Positions 1 to 6,239 are shown, numbered from the stretch's first letter. The stretch: 10,219 nt of DNA from an uncultured Chloroflexaceae bacterium (GCA_937141995.1 CAKZQX010000556.1:1-10219), one strand, 5' to 3'. Notes: generated by a model from the sequence alone, not told the origin. Numbers and translations are program-made.

Positions 1-206
1 CAACGATTGACGAACTGGTGGTTGACCCCGCGTACCGGCGGCGCGGCCTGGGGCAGGCGTTGATCGAAGCGGTTGTGCGGCTGGCCCAGTCGCGCCAGTG
101 TCCGCTGCTCTATTTTGATACGCTCCAGGATAGCGCCGATGTTCAGGCGTTCTACCGCGCATGCGGCTTTGCCGATACCGGCGTGGCAACCTTACAGATC
201 GGGTGA
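1..206 (+). CDS. GNAT-family N-acetyltransferase, 3' end only
   Basis: The reading frame is already open at base 3 and continues off the left edge, so only the C-terminal ~68 residues are present. They contain the acetyl-CoA pyrophosphate-binding motif A of GNAT proteins, V-D-P-x-Y-R-R-R-G-L-G-x-A-L, followed by a helix and the 'FYRxCGF' segment (AFYRACGFADTG) that usually forms the last strand pair of the fold. The family transfers an acetyl group from acetyl-CoA to an amine; the substrate cannot be read from this fragment. The stop codon (204-206) lies inside the 3' end of the convergent sugar kinase gene, a 15-bp tail-to-tail overlap. Family assignment is firm, specific function unknown. 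Confidence 0.85.
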   Translation, partial: TIDELVVDPAYRRRGLGQALIEAVVRLAQSRQCPLLYFDTLQDSADVQAFYRACGFADTGVATLQIG

Positions 207-1664
207 TGCGGGTGCCGGCAGGTAGCCCCGTTCCCGGCAGGCCGCGATAAAGCGCGCATACCCTTCTTCATAGGCCGATGTGTCCGGCGCTGGTGTGATC
301 TCTTGATCCAGGTGGACCATTGCGCGGGTGGCGCTGATCAGATCAGGGTAGAGGCCGGCACCGGCCGCCAGAATCGCCGCGCCAAAGGCTGCCTCGGTCT
401 GACGCGGTACCACCAGCGGACGGTTCAGAATGTTGGCGCGGATCTGCAACCAGACGCGGCTGCGCGCGCCGCCCCCCGCCATCCGGATCGGCCCCGCGAC
501 CGTTGCTCCCAGATCGATCAGCGTGGCATAGGCCAGTCGCTCCAGGTAGCCGACACCTTCCAGGCAAGCGGTGTACAGCTCCGCAGGGGTTGTCGGGTTC
601 CCCAGCACAAAGCCGCGCGCCTCCGGATTGACAAACGGGAAGCGCTCGCCGACTCGCTCCAGGGGGTAACAGACCAGGTCTCCCGGCGTGAGTGCTTCCG
701 CCTGGCGATCCAGAGCGGCCAGGTCCGCGCCGGCAAAGCGGTGAGCCAGCACTTCGCCGCCGGTACTGCTCGCGCCGCCGGGTAGCCAGATGCCGGCCGG
801 GTGGCGGTGCGAATAGATCCGCCCCTGCGGATCGCGCAGCAACCGCCTGGTGACGCCCTTCAGCCCCAGCGTCGTCCCCAACACGCTGAGCCACTGCCCC
901 GGCTCGTTGGCGCCCCCGGCAATCTGCGCGGTACAGCCGTCGGTCATCCCGGCGATGACCGGCAGCCCGGACGGCAACCCGGTCGTTTCCGCCGCCGCGG
1001 CCGTCACCCGGCCGATCAGCGTACCGGGCGGGACAACCTGCGGAAAGCGGTCGCCGGGCAACCCAAACTTATCCTTAATAAAATCGGGCCAGCACTCCTC
1101 GATCAGGTCATAGCCGCTCTTGAGCGCATGGCTCCAGTCACTCACGCCATACTCACCGGTCAAACGGCCCACCAGCAGGTCGGCGGCGTGGGCAAAGAAG
1201 CGGGTGGCGGCGAACGTATGCGGCTCGCGGCGCTGCACCCAGAGCAACTTGGGCAGGCTGAACGAGGCGTTAAAGCGATAACCCACTCGGCTGATCAGCG
1301 CGCTCCCGACATGGTTGAGTAGCGCCGCTTCATTCTGGGCGCGCTGGTCGCTGTACATCAGCGCGGGCCGCACCGGATCGCCCTCGCGGTCGAGCAGGCA
1401 GAGCGTGCCCGAGGTGGCCGTCACCGTCAGTGCCTGGAGGCGCATACTGTCGGATATCTGCGCTATCGCTGCACGCAGACCGTCCGCTGCGGCTGTCCAC
1501 CACTGTTCCGGATCTTGCTCAAAGGTGCCATCCCCGGTTGCGGGCGTCACCGGCAACGCCTGGGTGGCCTGCGCCACAACATTGCCCCCGGCATCGGCCA
1601 GGATCACGCGTACACCCTGTGTGCCCAGATCAACCCCGGCAACCAGTTCTGATGTATCGGCCAT
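192..1664 (-). CDS. FGGY-family carbohydrate kinase (xylulokinase / D-ribulokinase-like)
   Basis: The 490-residue protein has the usual FGGY-kinase length and both actin-like ATPase halves. Residues 10-17 (GVDLGTQG) form the first phosphate-binding loop with the conserved Asp12. EQDPEQWW (49-56) is shared with xylulokinases. G-M-T-D-G (239-243) carries the probable catalytic base Asp242. GTT (263-265) and G-G-G-A-R-S (397-402) line the nucleotide site. The family phosphorylates a sugar or polyol with ATP in the cytoplasm. The MHG motif in E. coli XylB (within GQMHGATLLD) is replaced here by TATSGTLCLLD, resembling the plant/cyanobacterial kinases reported to act on D-ribulose, so I do not name it xylB. 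An upstream ATG at 1671-1673 would add MKG. I prefer 1664 because GGGAAG (1674-1679) then sits 9 nt upstream, whereas it would abut the other start. The upstream region carries a palindromic element. Confidence 0.9.
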   Translation of the reverse strand: MADTSELVAGVDLGTQGVRVILADAGGNVVAQATQALPVTPATGDGTFEQDPEQWWTAAADGLRAAIAQISDSMRLQALTVTATSGTLCLLDREGDPVRPALMYSDQRAQNEAALLNHVGSALISRVGYRFNASFSLPKLLWVQRREPHTFAATRFFAHAADLLVGRLTGEYGVSDWSHALKSGYDLIEECWPDFIKDKFGLPGDRFPQVVPPGTLIGRVTAAAAETTGLPSGLPVIAGMTDGCTAQIAGGANEPGQWLSVLGTTLGLKGVTRRLLRDPQGRIYSHRHPAGIWLPGGASSTGGEVLAHRFAGADLAALDRQAEALTPGDLVCYPLERVGERFPFVNPEARGFVLGNPTTPAELYTACLEGVGYLERLAYATLIDLGATVAGPIRMAGGGARSRVWLQIRANILNRPLVVPRQTEAAFGAAILAAGAGLYPDLISATRAMVHLDQEITPAPDTSAYEEGYARFIAACRERGYLPAPASPDL

Positions 1665-1717
1665 TCCCTTCATCTTCCCGTTCTATACTGTTCATTCGGT
1701 TTGCCTGGAACGCCCAA

Positions 1718-1752
1718 CGCATAACGCGTGTCATGGTGACACACGTTATGCG
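1718..1752. repeat. Imperfect palindrome made of two abutting element ends
   Basis: CGCATAACGCGTGTCA (1718-1733) and TGACACACGTTATGCG (1737-1752) are inverted copies with one mismatch, separated by TGG. The right half is the left terminal repeat of the element at 1737-1937. The left half looks like the right terminal repeat of another, otherwise missing, copy. The 19-bp string at 1723-1741 recurs exactly at 1927-1945, at the other end of the element. The palindrome lies about 50 bp upstream of the sugar kinase start, where it could influence transcription. Confidence 0.75.
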
Positions 1753-1937
1753 GTTGCTCACCCAAAAGGAGTTTTCGCCTCCGGCAGGGCGGAAAAAACC
1801 GGATCTTTTTCACGAACATTTGGCTCGAAGAGCCAAATTTCGTGAAAAAGATAATAGAGTACCACGCTGCCGCAGGCGAATCGGGCTTCCATCGAGTGAA
1901 ACGTCCGGGTTGTATGTCAACCGCGTAACGCGTGTCA
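1737..1937. mobile_element. Nested-palindrome element, copy A (MITE/REP-like, non-coding)
   Basis: This 201-bp unit is bounded by 20-bp terminal inverted repeats, TGACACACGTTATGCGGTTG (1737-1756) and CAACCGCGTAACGCGTGTCA (1918-1937), which match at 18 of 20 positions. A second inverted repeat lies inside: TTCGCCTCCGGCAG (1774-1787) against CTGCCGCAGGCGAA (1867-1880), one mismatch. At the centre is a long hairpin (1803-1852). The trinucleotide TGG flanks both ends and may be a target duplication or part of neighbouring element ends. No sensible protein is encoded. Related copies lie at 7657-8075 and an end remnant at 6205-6229. The architecture fits a non-autonomous transposable element or a repeated structured locus; no transposase is present in the window. 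Confidence 0.75.
1803..1852. repeat. Central long hairpin of copy A
   Basis: The arms 1803-1826 and 1830-1852 pair over 23 bp with a single bulged C at about 1817 and a three-base loop (GAA). The loop-proximal pairs GGCTC/GAGCC and the 3' foot AAAGAT are identical in the hairpin of copy C (7948-7994), whereas the middle of the stem differs there on both arms. The hairpin could work as a terminator-like structure, a cruciform or an RNA fold; only the pairing is directly visible. Confidence 0.85.
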
Positions 1938-1945
1938 TGGTGACA

Positions 1946-2126
1946 GCATATGCAGCGAAGTGCAAATAGAATGCCAGGCGCACACAGCACGGACAAACCG
2001 GTCGTCCAATAACGGTGCATCAGGCACGCTTTGTTCTCTATTTCAACGACAATGAGATGCTGGTGATCGAGCGGGACAGCCGGCAGGGTGATGTACGCAC
2101 CGTTCATCAGGTTGAACCATGCCTGA
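1946..2126. other. Gene-free stretch with no recognised feature
   Basis: Between copy A and the permease-prefix relic the + strand is open in one frame from 2015, encoding a peptide that begins MHQARFVLYFNDNEMLVIER. I recognise no family in it and it runs on into the relic in a different frame, so it may be further decayed coding sequence. No ribosome-binding site or convincing gene start is seen. Confidence 0.4.
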
Positions 2127-2294
2127 ATTTTGCTGCCCCCACGTTGCGATGCCCTGCTGGGCGATCGGGAGGAGGAGTATCGGGAGATCTACGCGCAGCA
2201 TGGGAAGCCGCAGGCGTAGTTCTGGTACTGGTGCCAGGCGCTGACCTCCTTCGGGTCGCTCCTCTGGCGCGCAGTGCGTACCATGACGAAGTGA
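2127..2294 (+). pseudogene. Remnant of an ABC-permease prefix-domain (type 2) protein
   Basis: One frame reads LLPPRCDALLGDREEEYREI, then a few residues to PQA, a TAG stop (2217-2219), and continues in the same frame as FWYWCQALTSFGSLLWRAVR up to TGA (2292-2294). The combination 'LLGD-x-EEEY ... WYW-x-Q-x-L ... LLW' is the hallmark, as I recall it, of the prefix domain found in front of MacB-like ABC permeases or as a stand-alone small protein beside them. The internal stop between the two halves and an in-frame stop just upstream (2124-2126) leave no intact start, so I read it as a decayed gene. No permease gene follows; a short in-frame continuation (MFAWLGDVIRRIIPKVLHW, 2298-2357) might be the start of a lost downstream gene. 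An intact but readthrough-dependent gene seems unlikely. Confidence 0.55.
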
Positions 2295-2563
2295 GGCATG
2301 TTTGCCTGGCTGGGCGATGTGATCCGCCGTATCATTCCGAAGGTGCTGCATTGGTAACAACCCGGCAAATAAGCAATCTGCATCACAGGTAGTGCCGCCA
2401 TTGAGTGGATGTATGACAACATAACCTGCTGGGGAAGGTTCATTCAGAGAAACCAGCCGAGCCTCGCGCCGAATTACGATCAGCACGAGGCTCATATTGT
2501 CACACTATCGGTTGCCGACTATGCGCTACCGGCCCGGAGCACCTTTCTGCCACAGTCACAGGC
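2295..2563. other. Intergenic stretch with a small hairpin
   Basis: The only structure I see is GAGCCTCG (2459-2466) pairing with CGAGGCTC (2486-2493) across a 19-nt loop, lying 70-105 bp downstream of the stop of the leftward iron-sulfur protein gene. It could mark transcript termination for that gene, but no T-tract follows on the minus strand. The left part may be the tail of the decayed locus next to it. Confidence 0.4.
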
Positions 2564-3274
2564 CTATGCCGCCTGATCGGGCTGGGCGTCAAAGCTCAAT
2601 GCCTTGCGCGGGCAGCGGGCCACACACTGCTCGCACTTGATGCAGGCGGCGTGCGAGGGATCGGGCTGGCTCGGATTGAGATACATTGGGCAGAGTTTAC
2701 TACAGGCGGAACAGCTTGTGCAGGCACTGGGGTTGATGTTCAGCGGACGTTTGCCCCGCGAAACCCAGCTTGCCATGGTACCCATCGGGCAGAAGGTACA
2801 CCAGGTGCGCGGTTTGTAGGCCACTGCCAGACCGATACCAACCAGTGTGGTAACGGTGAGCAGCATAATAAAGACCCGCCCGATAGCCTGCGGATTGGGC
2901 CAGGCCAGCGTGAGTTGCACGGTCATCATGCTCATCAGGAAGATCAACACACCCCGCCGAAAGGCTTTGCTGCGCAGCCATTTGGGGGCGGGCTTATTCC
3001 GGCTGAAGCGACTCATCACATAGTCAAAGAATGACCCGCGCGGGCAGACCCAGCCACACCAGAAGCGTCCGCGGATAGCCCCGATCACCACCGGAGCCGC
3101 CATACAGAGCAGCATCAAAAACCCCAGGTAGGGATAAAACCAGCCACCGATGGCAACGATGGGCAGAGACCACCAGATTATCGCGGCGCTGCGGCGGCGT
3201 GCGGGTAACATAAGTTTCGTGGCCTTCCCGCGACGTGTAGGTGCGTTTCCCCGGCTTTTTGTGAGCGTTGCCAT
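2564..3274 (-). CDS. NapH/YccM-type membrane protein with two 4Fe-4S motifs
   Basis: This 236-residue protein has a basic N-terminus, about four hydrophobic helices (roughly 31-65, 108-124 and 132-153, the first probably two segments) and four cysteine clusters. C-G-W-V-C-P (73-78) and C-T-F-C-P (159-163) match the membrane-linked pairs of the NapH/CcoG/YccM family. C185-x2-C188-x2-C191-x3-C195 and C211-x2-C214-x2-C217-x3-C221-P are two ferredoxin-type [4Fe-4S] motifs near the C-terminus. The family passes electrons between the quinone pool or membrane and a redox partner. No nitrate reductase, FixI/CcoG-type operon or other partner gene lies nearby, so the partner is unknown. The start at 3274 is chosen over one 78 bp upstream because of the Shine-Dalgarno at 3281-3288. 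The gene is divergent from the next small membrane protein gene. Confidence 0.88.
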   Translation of the reverse strand: MATLTKSRGNAPTRRGKATKLMLPARRRSAAIIWWSLPIVAIGGWFYPYLGFLMLLCMAAPVVIGAIRGRFWCGWVCPRGSFFDYVMSRFSRNKPAPKWLRSKAFRRGVLIFLMSMMTVQLTLAWPNPQAIGRVFIMLLTVTTLVGIGLAVAYKPRTWCTFCPMGTMASWVSRGKRPLNINPSACTSCSACSKLCPMYLNPSQPDPSHAACIKCEQCVARCPRKALSFDAQPDQAA

Positions 3275-3280
3275 TGAGTG

Positions 3281-3288
3281 TACCTCCC
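3281..3288 (-). promoter_or_regulatory. Shine-Dalgarno deciding the iron-sulfur protein start
   Basis: On the minus strand GGGAGGTA lies 6 nt before the ATG at 3272-3274. The reading frame stays open to an ATG at 3350-3352 that has no comparable site, so the inner start is preferred. Confidence 0.75.
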
Positions 3289-3395
3289 TGATGAACCATT
3301 CAAACTGCTGTTCACTGTTTGCGTGAGCGACGGTGGCGCTCCGTCTGCACATATGATGCGAGCCGCGCCAGGTAGGTTACAATATTAGCGGCGGT

Positions 3396-3416
3396 TTTTG
3401 GACAATTCGGCCAAAA
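3396..3416. promoter_or_regulatory. Operator-like inverted repeat in a divergent intergenic region
   Basis: TTTTGG (3396-3401) and CCAAAA (3411-3416) form a perfect 6-bp inverted repeat with a 9-bp spacer. It lies between the divergent iron-sulfur protein gene and the small membrane protein gene. A TAATAT hexamer on the minus strand lies close by (3381-3386), a plausible -10 element for the leftward gene. The spacing suits a dimeric regulator, but no known consensus is matched; a site this short could arise by chance. Confidence 0.3.
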
Positions 3417-3467
3417 TGGGTTCATGATCAATCGCATAATTGGTATGAGCGAAGCGAGAGGAGTCTC

Positions 3468-3833
3468 ATGGAACGGATAACCATCTGGTTTGGGGTAATC
3501 TTGATCGCGTTTGGTCTGGTGAGCTATCTGGGCACGGGGAGCAACGATCCCACGGCGCTCACGCCGCTCTTGCCGGGGATACCGATCCTGCTGCTGGGGA
3601 TTGCCGCACGTCAGGGCCGGCAGCCTACGCTGGCGCTGCGCCTGGCGGTCGGGTTGAGCGCGCTGGCACTGCTGGCGACGATCTGGGGACTGCTGTCCGG
3701 GTTGCTGCCGGGGGGCAAGTCTATTTCGCTGCTGGCAAACGTTCTGCAGGCGGTGCTGGCGCTGGGGTGCGCGATCTTTGTGGGATTGTATGTCCGCCGG
3801 GTGCTTCAGGAACGCTCATCGAGCGGTTCGTAG
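3468..3833 (+). CDS. Small four-helix membrane protein, function unknown
   Basis: The 121-residue product is mostly hydrophobic, with likely membrane segments at about 4-22, 31-47, 56-80 and 87-109, and a short charged C-terminal tail (YVRRVLQERSSSGS). There is no cleavable-looking signal peptide and no motif I recognise. Translation should start at 3468: GAGAGGAG (3456-3463) ends 4 nt before the ATG. The gene is divergent from the iron-sulfur membrane protein gene and convergent with the next one, so it is probably a single-gene transcript ending at the hairpin at 3862-3901. Leucine- and glycine-rich composition with high GC at third positions matches the surrounding genes and supports it being real. 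Confidence 0.75.
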   Translation: MERITIWFGVILIAFGLVSYLGTGSNDPTALTPLLPGIPILLLGIAARQGRQPTLALRLAVGLSALALLATIWGLLSGLLPGGKSISLLANVLQAVLALGCAIFVGLYVRRVLQERSSSGS

Positions 3834-3861
3834 GCTCGGCCGGTTGTACGAATGCGAAGGT

Positions 3862-3901
3862 GAGCAGCCGCGTAGTGTTTCTACCGTCTATGCGGCTGCT
3901 C
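3862..3901. terminator. Strong hairpin between convergent genes, probable bidirectional terminator
   Basis: GAGCAGCCGCGTAG (3862-3875) pairs with CTATGCGGCTGCTC (3888-3901) over 14 bp with one G-T wobble and a 12-nt loop. It lies 29 bp after the stop of the rightward small membrane gene and 10 bp beyond the stop of the leftward one. No run of T follows on either strand, so it is not a textbook intrinsic terminator, but position and strength argue for transcript end formation or 3' protection on both sides. Confidence 0.6.
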
Positions 3902-3910
3902 CCAGCTCAC

Positions 3911-4462
3911 CTATGCCGACACCGGTTGCTCCGCGCGCAGAAGCGCAAAGACTGCCGGAATCAGCATCCATGCCAGAAAAAAGATGATAAATCCAAGGCC
4001 GGGAATAAGATTGAGTAGCGCTAAGGTCAATGCGACCCCCACCCCGGCCAGGCGTGCCGGGCGGTGAAAGGCAGGGTGGCGTACCGTCGCCGGCAGCAGG
4101 AGCAGGAGCACACTGAGCATCAGAGCAAAAAAAAGATTCTGGTTCTCGGTAGGATAAATTTTTTCATTCAACACCCTGAAGACAATCAAAATTGTAACAA
4201 TGTGAATTGGTAGTGCCAGGAGACACCCGCGCAACCACGGCGCGCCAATGGCCCAGGTGACAATCGCACCCGCAAAACTTATAGCAGATGGCAGCACAAC
4301 ATATGGAACAAAAACGGGTAGGAAGCCGGAAGGGGAAGAATTTCCGGGACTAACTATATTTAGATTGAAGCTCACTTCGAAGCTCCAATAGTGAGATCCC
4401 AAAATAGCGCCCCCACCAAGAAGGCCCATTCCGGCGGCGAGTGCGGCACGGTGCCAGTTCAT
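3911..4462 (-). CDS. Polytopic membrane protein, function unknown
   Basis: The 183-residue protein has about six hydrophobic segments (approximately 5-23, 48-73, 77-96, 109-125, 137-152 and 155-176). Between the first and second is a polar, probably extracytoplasmic loop rich in Ser, Asn and Pro (residues 26-46). I recognise no family. AGGAG (4470-4474) lies 7 nt before the ATG and supports the start. The middle of the gene (roughly 4130-4350) is noticeably richer in A+T than neighbouring genes, which might reflect a different origin or weak constraint. It stands alone: convergent with the small membrane protein gene and separated by about 500 bp from the exchanger. Confidence 0.7.
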   Translation of the reverse strand: MNWHRAALAAGMGLLGGGAILGSHYWSFEVSFNLNIVSPGNSSPSGFLPVFVPYVVLPSAISFAGAIVTWAIGAPWLRGCLLALPIHIVTILIVFRVLNEKIYPTENQNLFFALMLSVLLLLLPATVRHPAFHRPARLAGVGVALTLALLNLIPGLGFIIFFLAWMLIPAVFALLRAEQPVSA

Positions 4463-4959
4463 GCGTCTACTCCTGCATGCGTATGGTGATGTTGACGTTA
4501 TTATTCTGGCTGCTGGAGGCAGCTATAACCGGGCCGGTATTAGTTCAGCGCAGTGCCGACAGGCGGAGGTGAACCCGCATGCAACCAGGTAATCACTCGG
4601 GCAGGTGCCTGGGTTCGTGCTGTTTGTTCTATCGGTGGCTAGTATAGCATAAAAGATAGCGCCTGTCTGCATAGATCATGCCGGTTGATACCTGGCTGGA
4701 AATCCCAGTTTATCTGTACAACATTTGAATAATTATTTAACTGTTATTTCTGGACCACTATTATGCACCAGGGAAGTGTATCCGGGCCGGGGAAAATCGG
4801 GAAGGAGTGTATCTGCTGAAGTGGAAAGGGTGAAATGGCAGAACCTATGTTTGTTTTTGAAAGGACTATACGAAAGGTATACAGGATTTTTAGTGTAAAT
4901 AAAGATAGTATAAAGTGCATAAAGGTTCTACCTGAATACCGCCGACGTACGGCATGCTG
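4463..4959. other. AT-richer gene-free stretch with one doubtful 42-codon ORF
   Basis: Nothing in these roughly 500 bp resembles a known RNA or gene. Visible items are a near repeat, GGGAAGTGTATC (4771-4782) and GGGAAGGAGTGTATC (4799-4813), and an AT-rich tract around 4720-4755. There is also a short rightward ORF from ATG 4835 to TAA 4961-4963 (peptide begins MAEPMFVFERTIRKVYRIFS), with AAAGGG about 6 nt before the ATG. The ORF overlaps the 3' end of the leftward exchanger gene by four bases. It is below the size at which coding can be argued from sequence alone. The left part must contain the promoter of the membrane protein gene at 3911-4462. Confidence 0.35.
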
Positions 4960-5967
4960 CTAAAAAATAACACTCGTGACACCAAACGTCTCCAGCGCCA
5001 TCCAGCCCACGAAGAGGACATAGCAGCCCAGCAAGATCCAGCTCTCGGTTCGGCTCAATGCCAGCCGCGTACGTAGCAGCGCAAAGAGCAGAATCGTCGC
5101 AAAGGTCAGCACGCCCATCATTGGCGCAGCAACGGCAAAGTCAATCGTGGCCGACCCCACGATCAACACTCCAATCGGAATGGCGATCAGCAGATCAAAA
5201 ATATTACTGCCCAGCACATTGGCGATGCTGATCACCCCTTCGCCCCGGCGTGCCGCGCGTACACTCACAAAGGCATCGGGCAGGCTGGTCGCCGCCGCAA
5301 TCACGGTCAATCCCCAGAGGAACGTCGGGGTATTGAGGATATTGCCCAGGGCAATCGCCGAGCGGACCAACCCCTCCACCGCCGCAACGATAATGACCAG
5401 GCCCAGCAGCAGGCGCAACCACTCCTTGCCAGGCTGAATATCCGATGGAGATTCTTTTTCCGCCTGATACTCAGCGATATCCTGTTGTTGCAGAAAAATG
5501 TAGACGCCATACAGCGCCACGGGGATCAGCGCAATCGGGCGGTTCATCGCGCCCTGCCACTGCGTGCCCTCAACCGGGTTGTAGATCAGGGCGAAGGCGA
5601 AGGCCAGCAGCAGCACGGTGACACTGGTGATGTAAAACTGGGCATCTTTGTAGACCAGGACGCGGTCAGTTACCAGCTTCTCCCCCAGCAGGCCCGCCAG
5701 ACGGGGGATAACCAGAATATTGAAGATCGCCGAGCCGACAATCGTTGCCACGCCGAGATTAAACTCGCCATGGATCAATGTCGCAATCACCGTACTGGAG
5801 AGTTCCGGGAAACTCGAGCCGATCGCCGCGATAATCGCGCCCTGCACAATCGCCGGCAGTTGGTAGTAGGCCGCCAGCCGATCCGCCGCCTTCTCCAGAA
5901 AAAAACTGCCCCGCCAGACAAATGCCGTCGATACCACGATCACGCCAATGTACAAGAGCAGTTGCAT
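4960..5967 (-). CDS. CaCA-family sodium/calcium (cation) exchanger
   Basis: The 335-residue protein has about ten hydrophobic segments and the two inverted alpha-repeats that define the Ca2+:cation antiporter superfamily. Repeat alpha-1 spans about 43-85, with GSSFPEL (50-56, Glu55) and GSAIFN (78-83). Repeat alpha-2 spans about 219-260, with ATSLPDA (226-232, Asp231) and GSNIFD (253-258, Asp258). A polar stretch (160-182) forms the central cytoplasmic loop. The family moves Ca2+ outward against Na+ (or K+/H+) across the plasma membrane. The acidic pair is Glu in alpha-1 and Asp in alpha-2, with a further Asp in the second GSNIF motif, as in K+-dependent NCKX exchangers, whereas classical NCX proteins have Glu and Asn. 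Length is normal for a bacterial member. The ribosome-binding site is weak (GGAACAG). It is followed on its 3' side by an AT-richer gap. Confidence 0.92.
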   Translation of the reverse strand: MQLLLYIGVIVVSTAFVWRGSFFLEKAADRLAAYYQLPAIVQGAIIAAIGSSFPELSSTVIATLIHGEFNLGVATIVGSAIFNILVIPRLAGLLGEKLVTDRVLVYKDAQFYITSVTVLLLAFAFALIYNPVEGTQWQGAMNRPIALIPVALYGVYIFLQQQDIAEYQAEKESPSDIQPGKEWLRLLLGLVIIVAAVEGLVRSAIALGNILNTPTFLWGLTVIAAATSLPDAFVSVRAARRGEGVISIANVLGSNIFDLLIAIPIGVLIVGSATIDFAVAAPMMGVLTFATILLFALLRTRLALSRTESWILLGCYVLFVGWMALETFGVTSVIF

Positions 5968-6016
5968 GGACTGTTCCGTTTAGCTTGAAGATCACTTATG
6001 AACGTTGAGCAAATAC

Positions 6017-6035
6017 CCCGGATACGCCATCCGGG
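6017..6035. repeat. Small hairpin
   Basis: CCCGGAT (6017-6023) and ATCCGGG (6029-6035) pair perfectly over 7 bp around a 5-nt loop. It abuts the larger palindrome beginning at 6034 in the gap between the aldo/keto reductase and the exchanger. There is no T-tract. Confidence 0.5.
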
Positions 6036-6118
6036 AGTCCCGGCTTCACCCGGTGGCATGCCTGCCGGGGCCGCAGCCTACTGCCAGGCAAGCCTGGTCC
6101 GGCTGAAGCCGGGGCTCC
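6034..6118. repeat. REP-like palindrome with nested inner stem
   Basis: GGAGTCCCGGCTTCACCCGG (6034-6053) is complementary to CCGGCTGAAGCCGGGGCTCC (6099-6118) at 18 of 20 positions plus one G-T pair. Inside, TGCCTG (6059-6064) pairs with CAGGCA (6085-6090). It is in the 270-bp gap downstream of the aldo/keto reductase stop and upstream of the exchanger start, both on the minus strand, so it could separate their transcripts. CCGGCTGAAGCCGG-type palindromes are common dispersed repeats in several bacterial groups. It does not share sequence with the TGACAC element family in this window. Confidence 0.65.
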
Positions 6119-6204
6119 AGTTCAGCAATGTCTGGATTTATTTTTCAAAATTGGCCGGTTCGCGGGTTTTGCTCATGTCGTATTGTTGGTGATCCAGACT
6201 CCCA

Positions 6205-6229
6205 CCGCGTAACGCGTGTCATTGACAGC
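6205..6229. repeat. Solitary terminal-repeat remnant of the TGACAC element family
   Basis: CCGCGTAACGCGTGTCA (6205-6221) is identical to the right terminal repeat of copy A. The bases after it (TTGACAGC) match the right flank of copy A (TGGTGACAGC, 1938-1947) except for two missing bases. No other part of an element is found to its left within the gap, so this is an excision footprint, a truncated copy or a minimal end. It lies 11 bp beyond the aldo/keto reductase stop codon. Confidence 0.65.
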
Positions 6230-6239
6230 TATGGTCAAC

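Noticed and set aside
303..1322. Open frames of 160-180 codons on the strand opposite the sugar kinase
   Set aside because: They are antisense shadows of a GC-rich gene, with Arg/Gln/His-rich composition and no recognisable domain.
1737..1937. Integron attC site
   Set aside because: The ends carry GTTACGCGG, which does not fit the GTTRRRY core, and there is no integrase or cassette structure.
1670..2107. Leftward 145-codon open frame across the palindromic element
   Set aside because: It reads straight through both arms of element copy A, its start lies in unrelated DNA and its translation resembles no protein; long frames arise easily in symmetric repeat DNA.
4540..4640. Possible tRNA or T-arm-like sequence (GCGGGTTCACCTCCGC on the minus strand)
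   Set aside because: Only a 4-bp stem forms, the acceptor and anticodon arms cannot be drawn and the T-loop is irregular.
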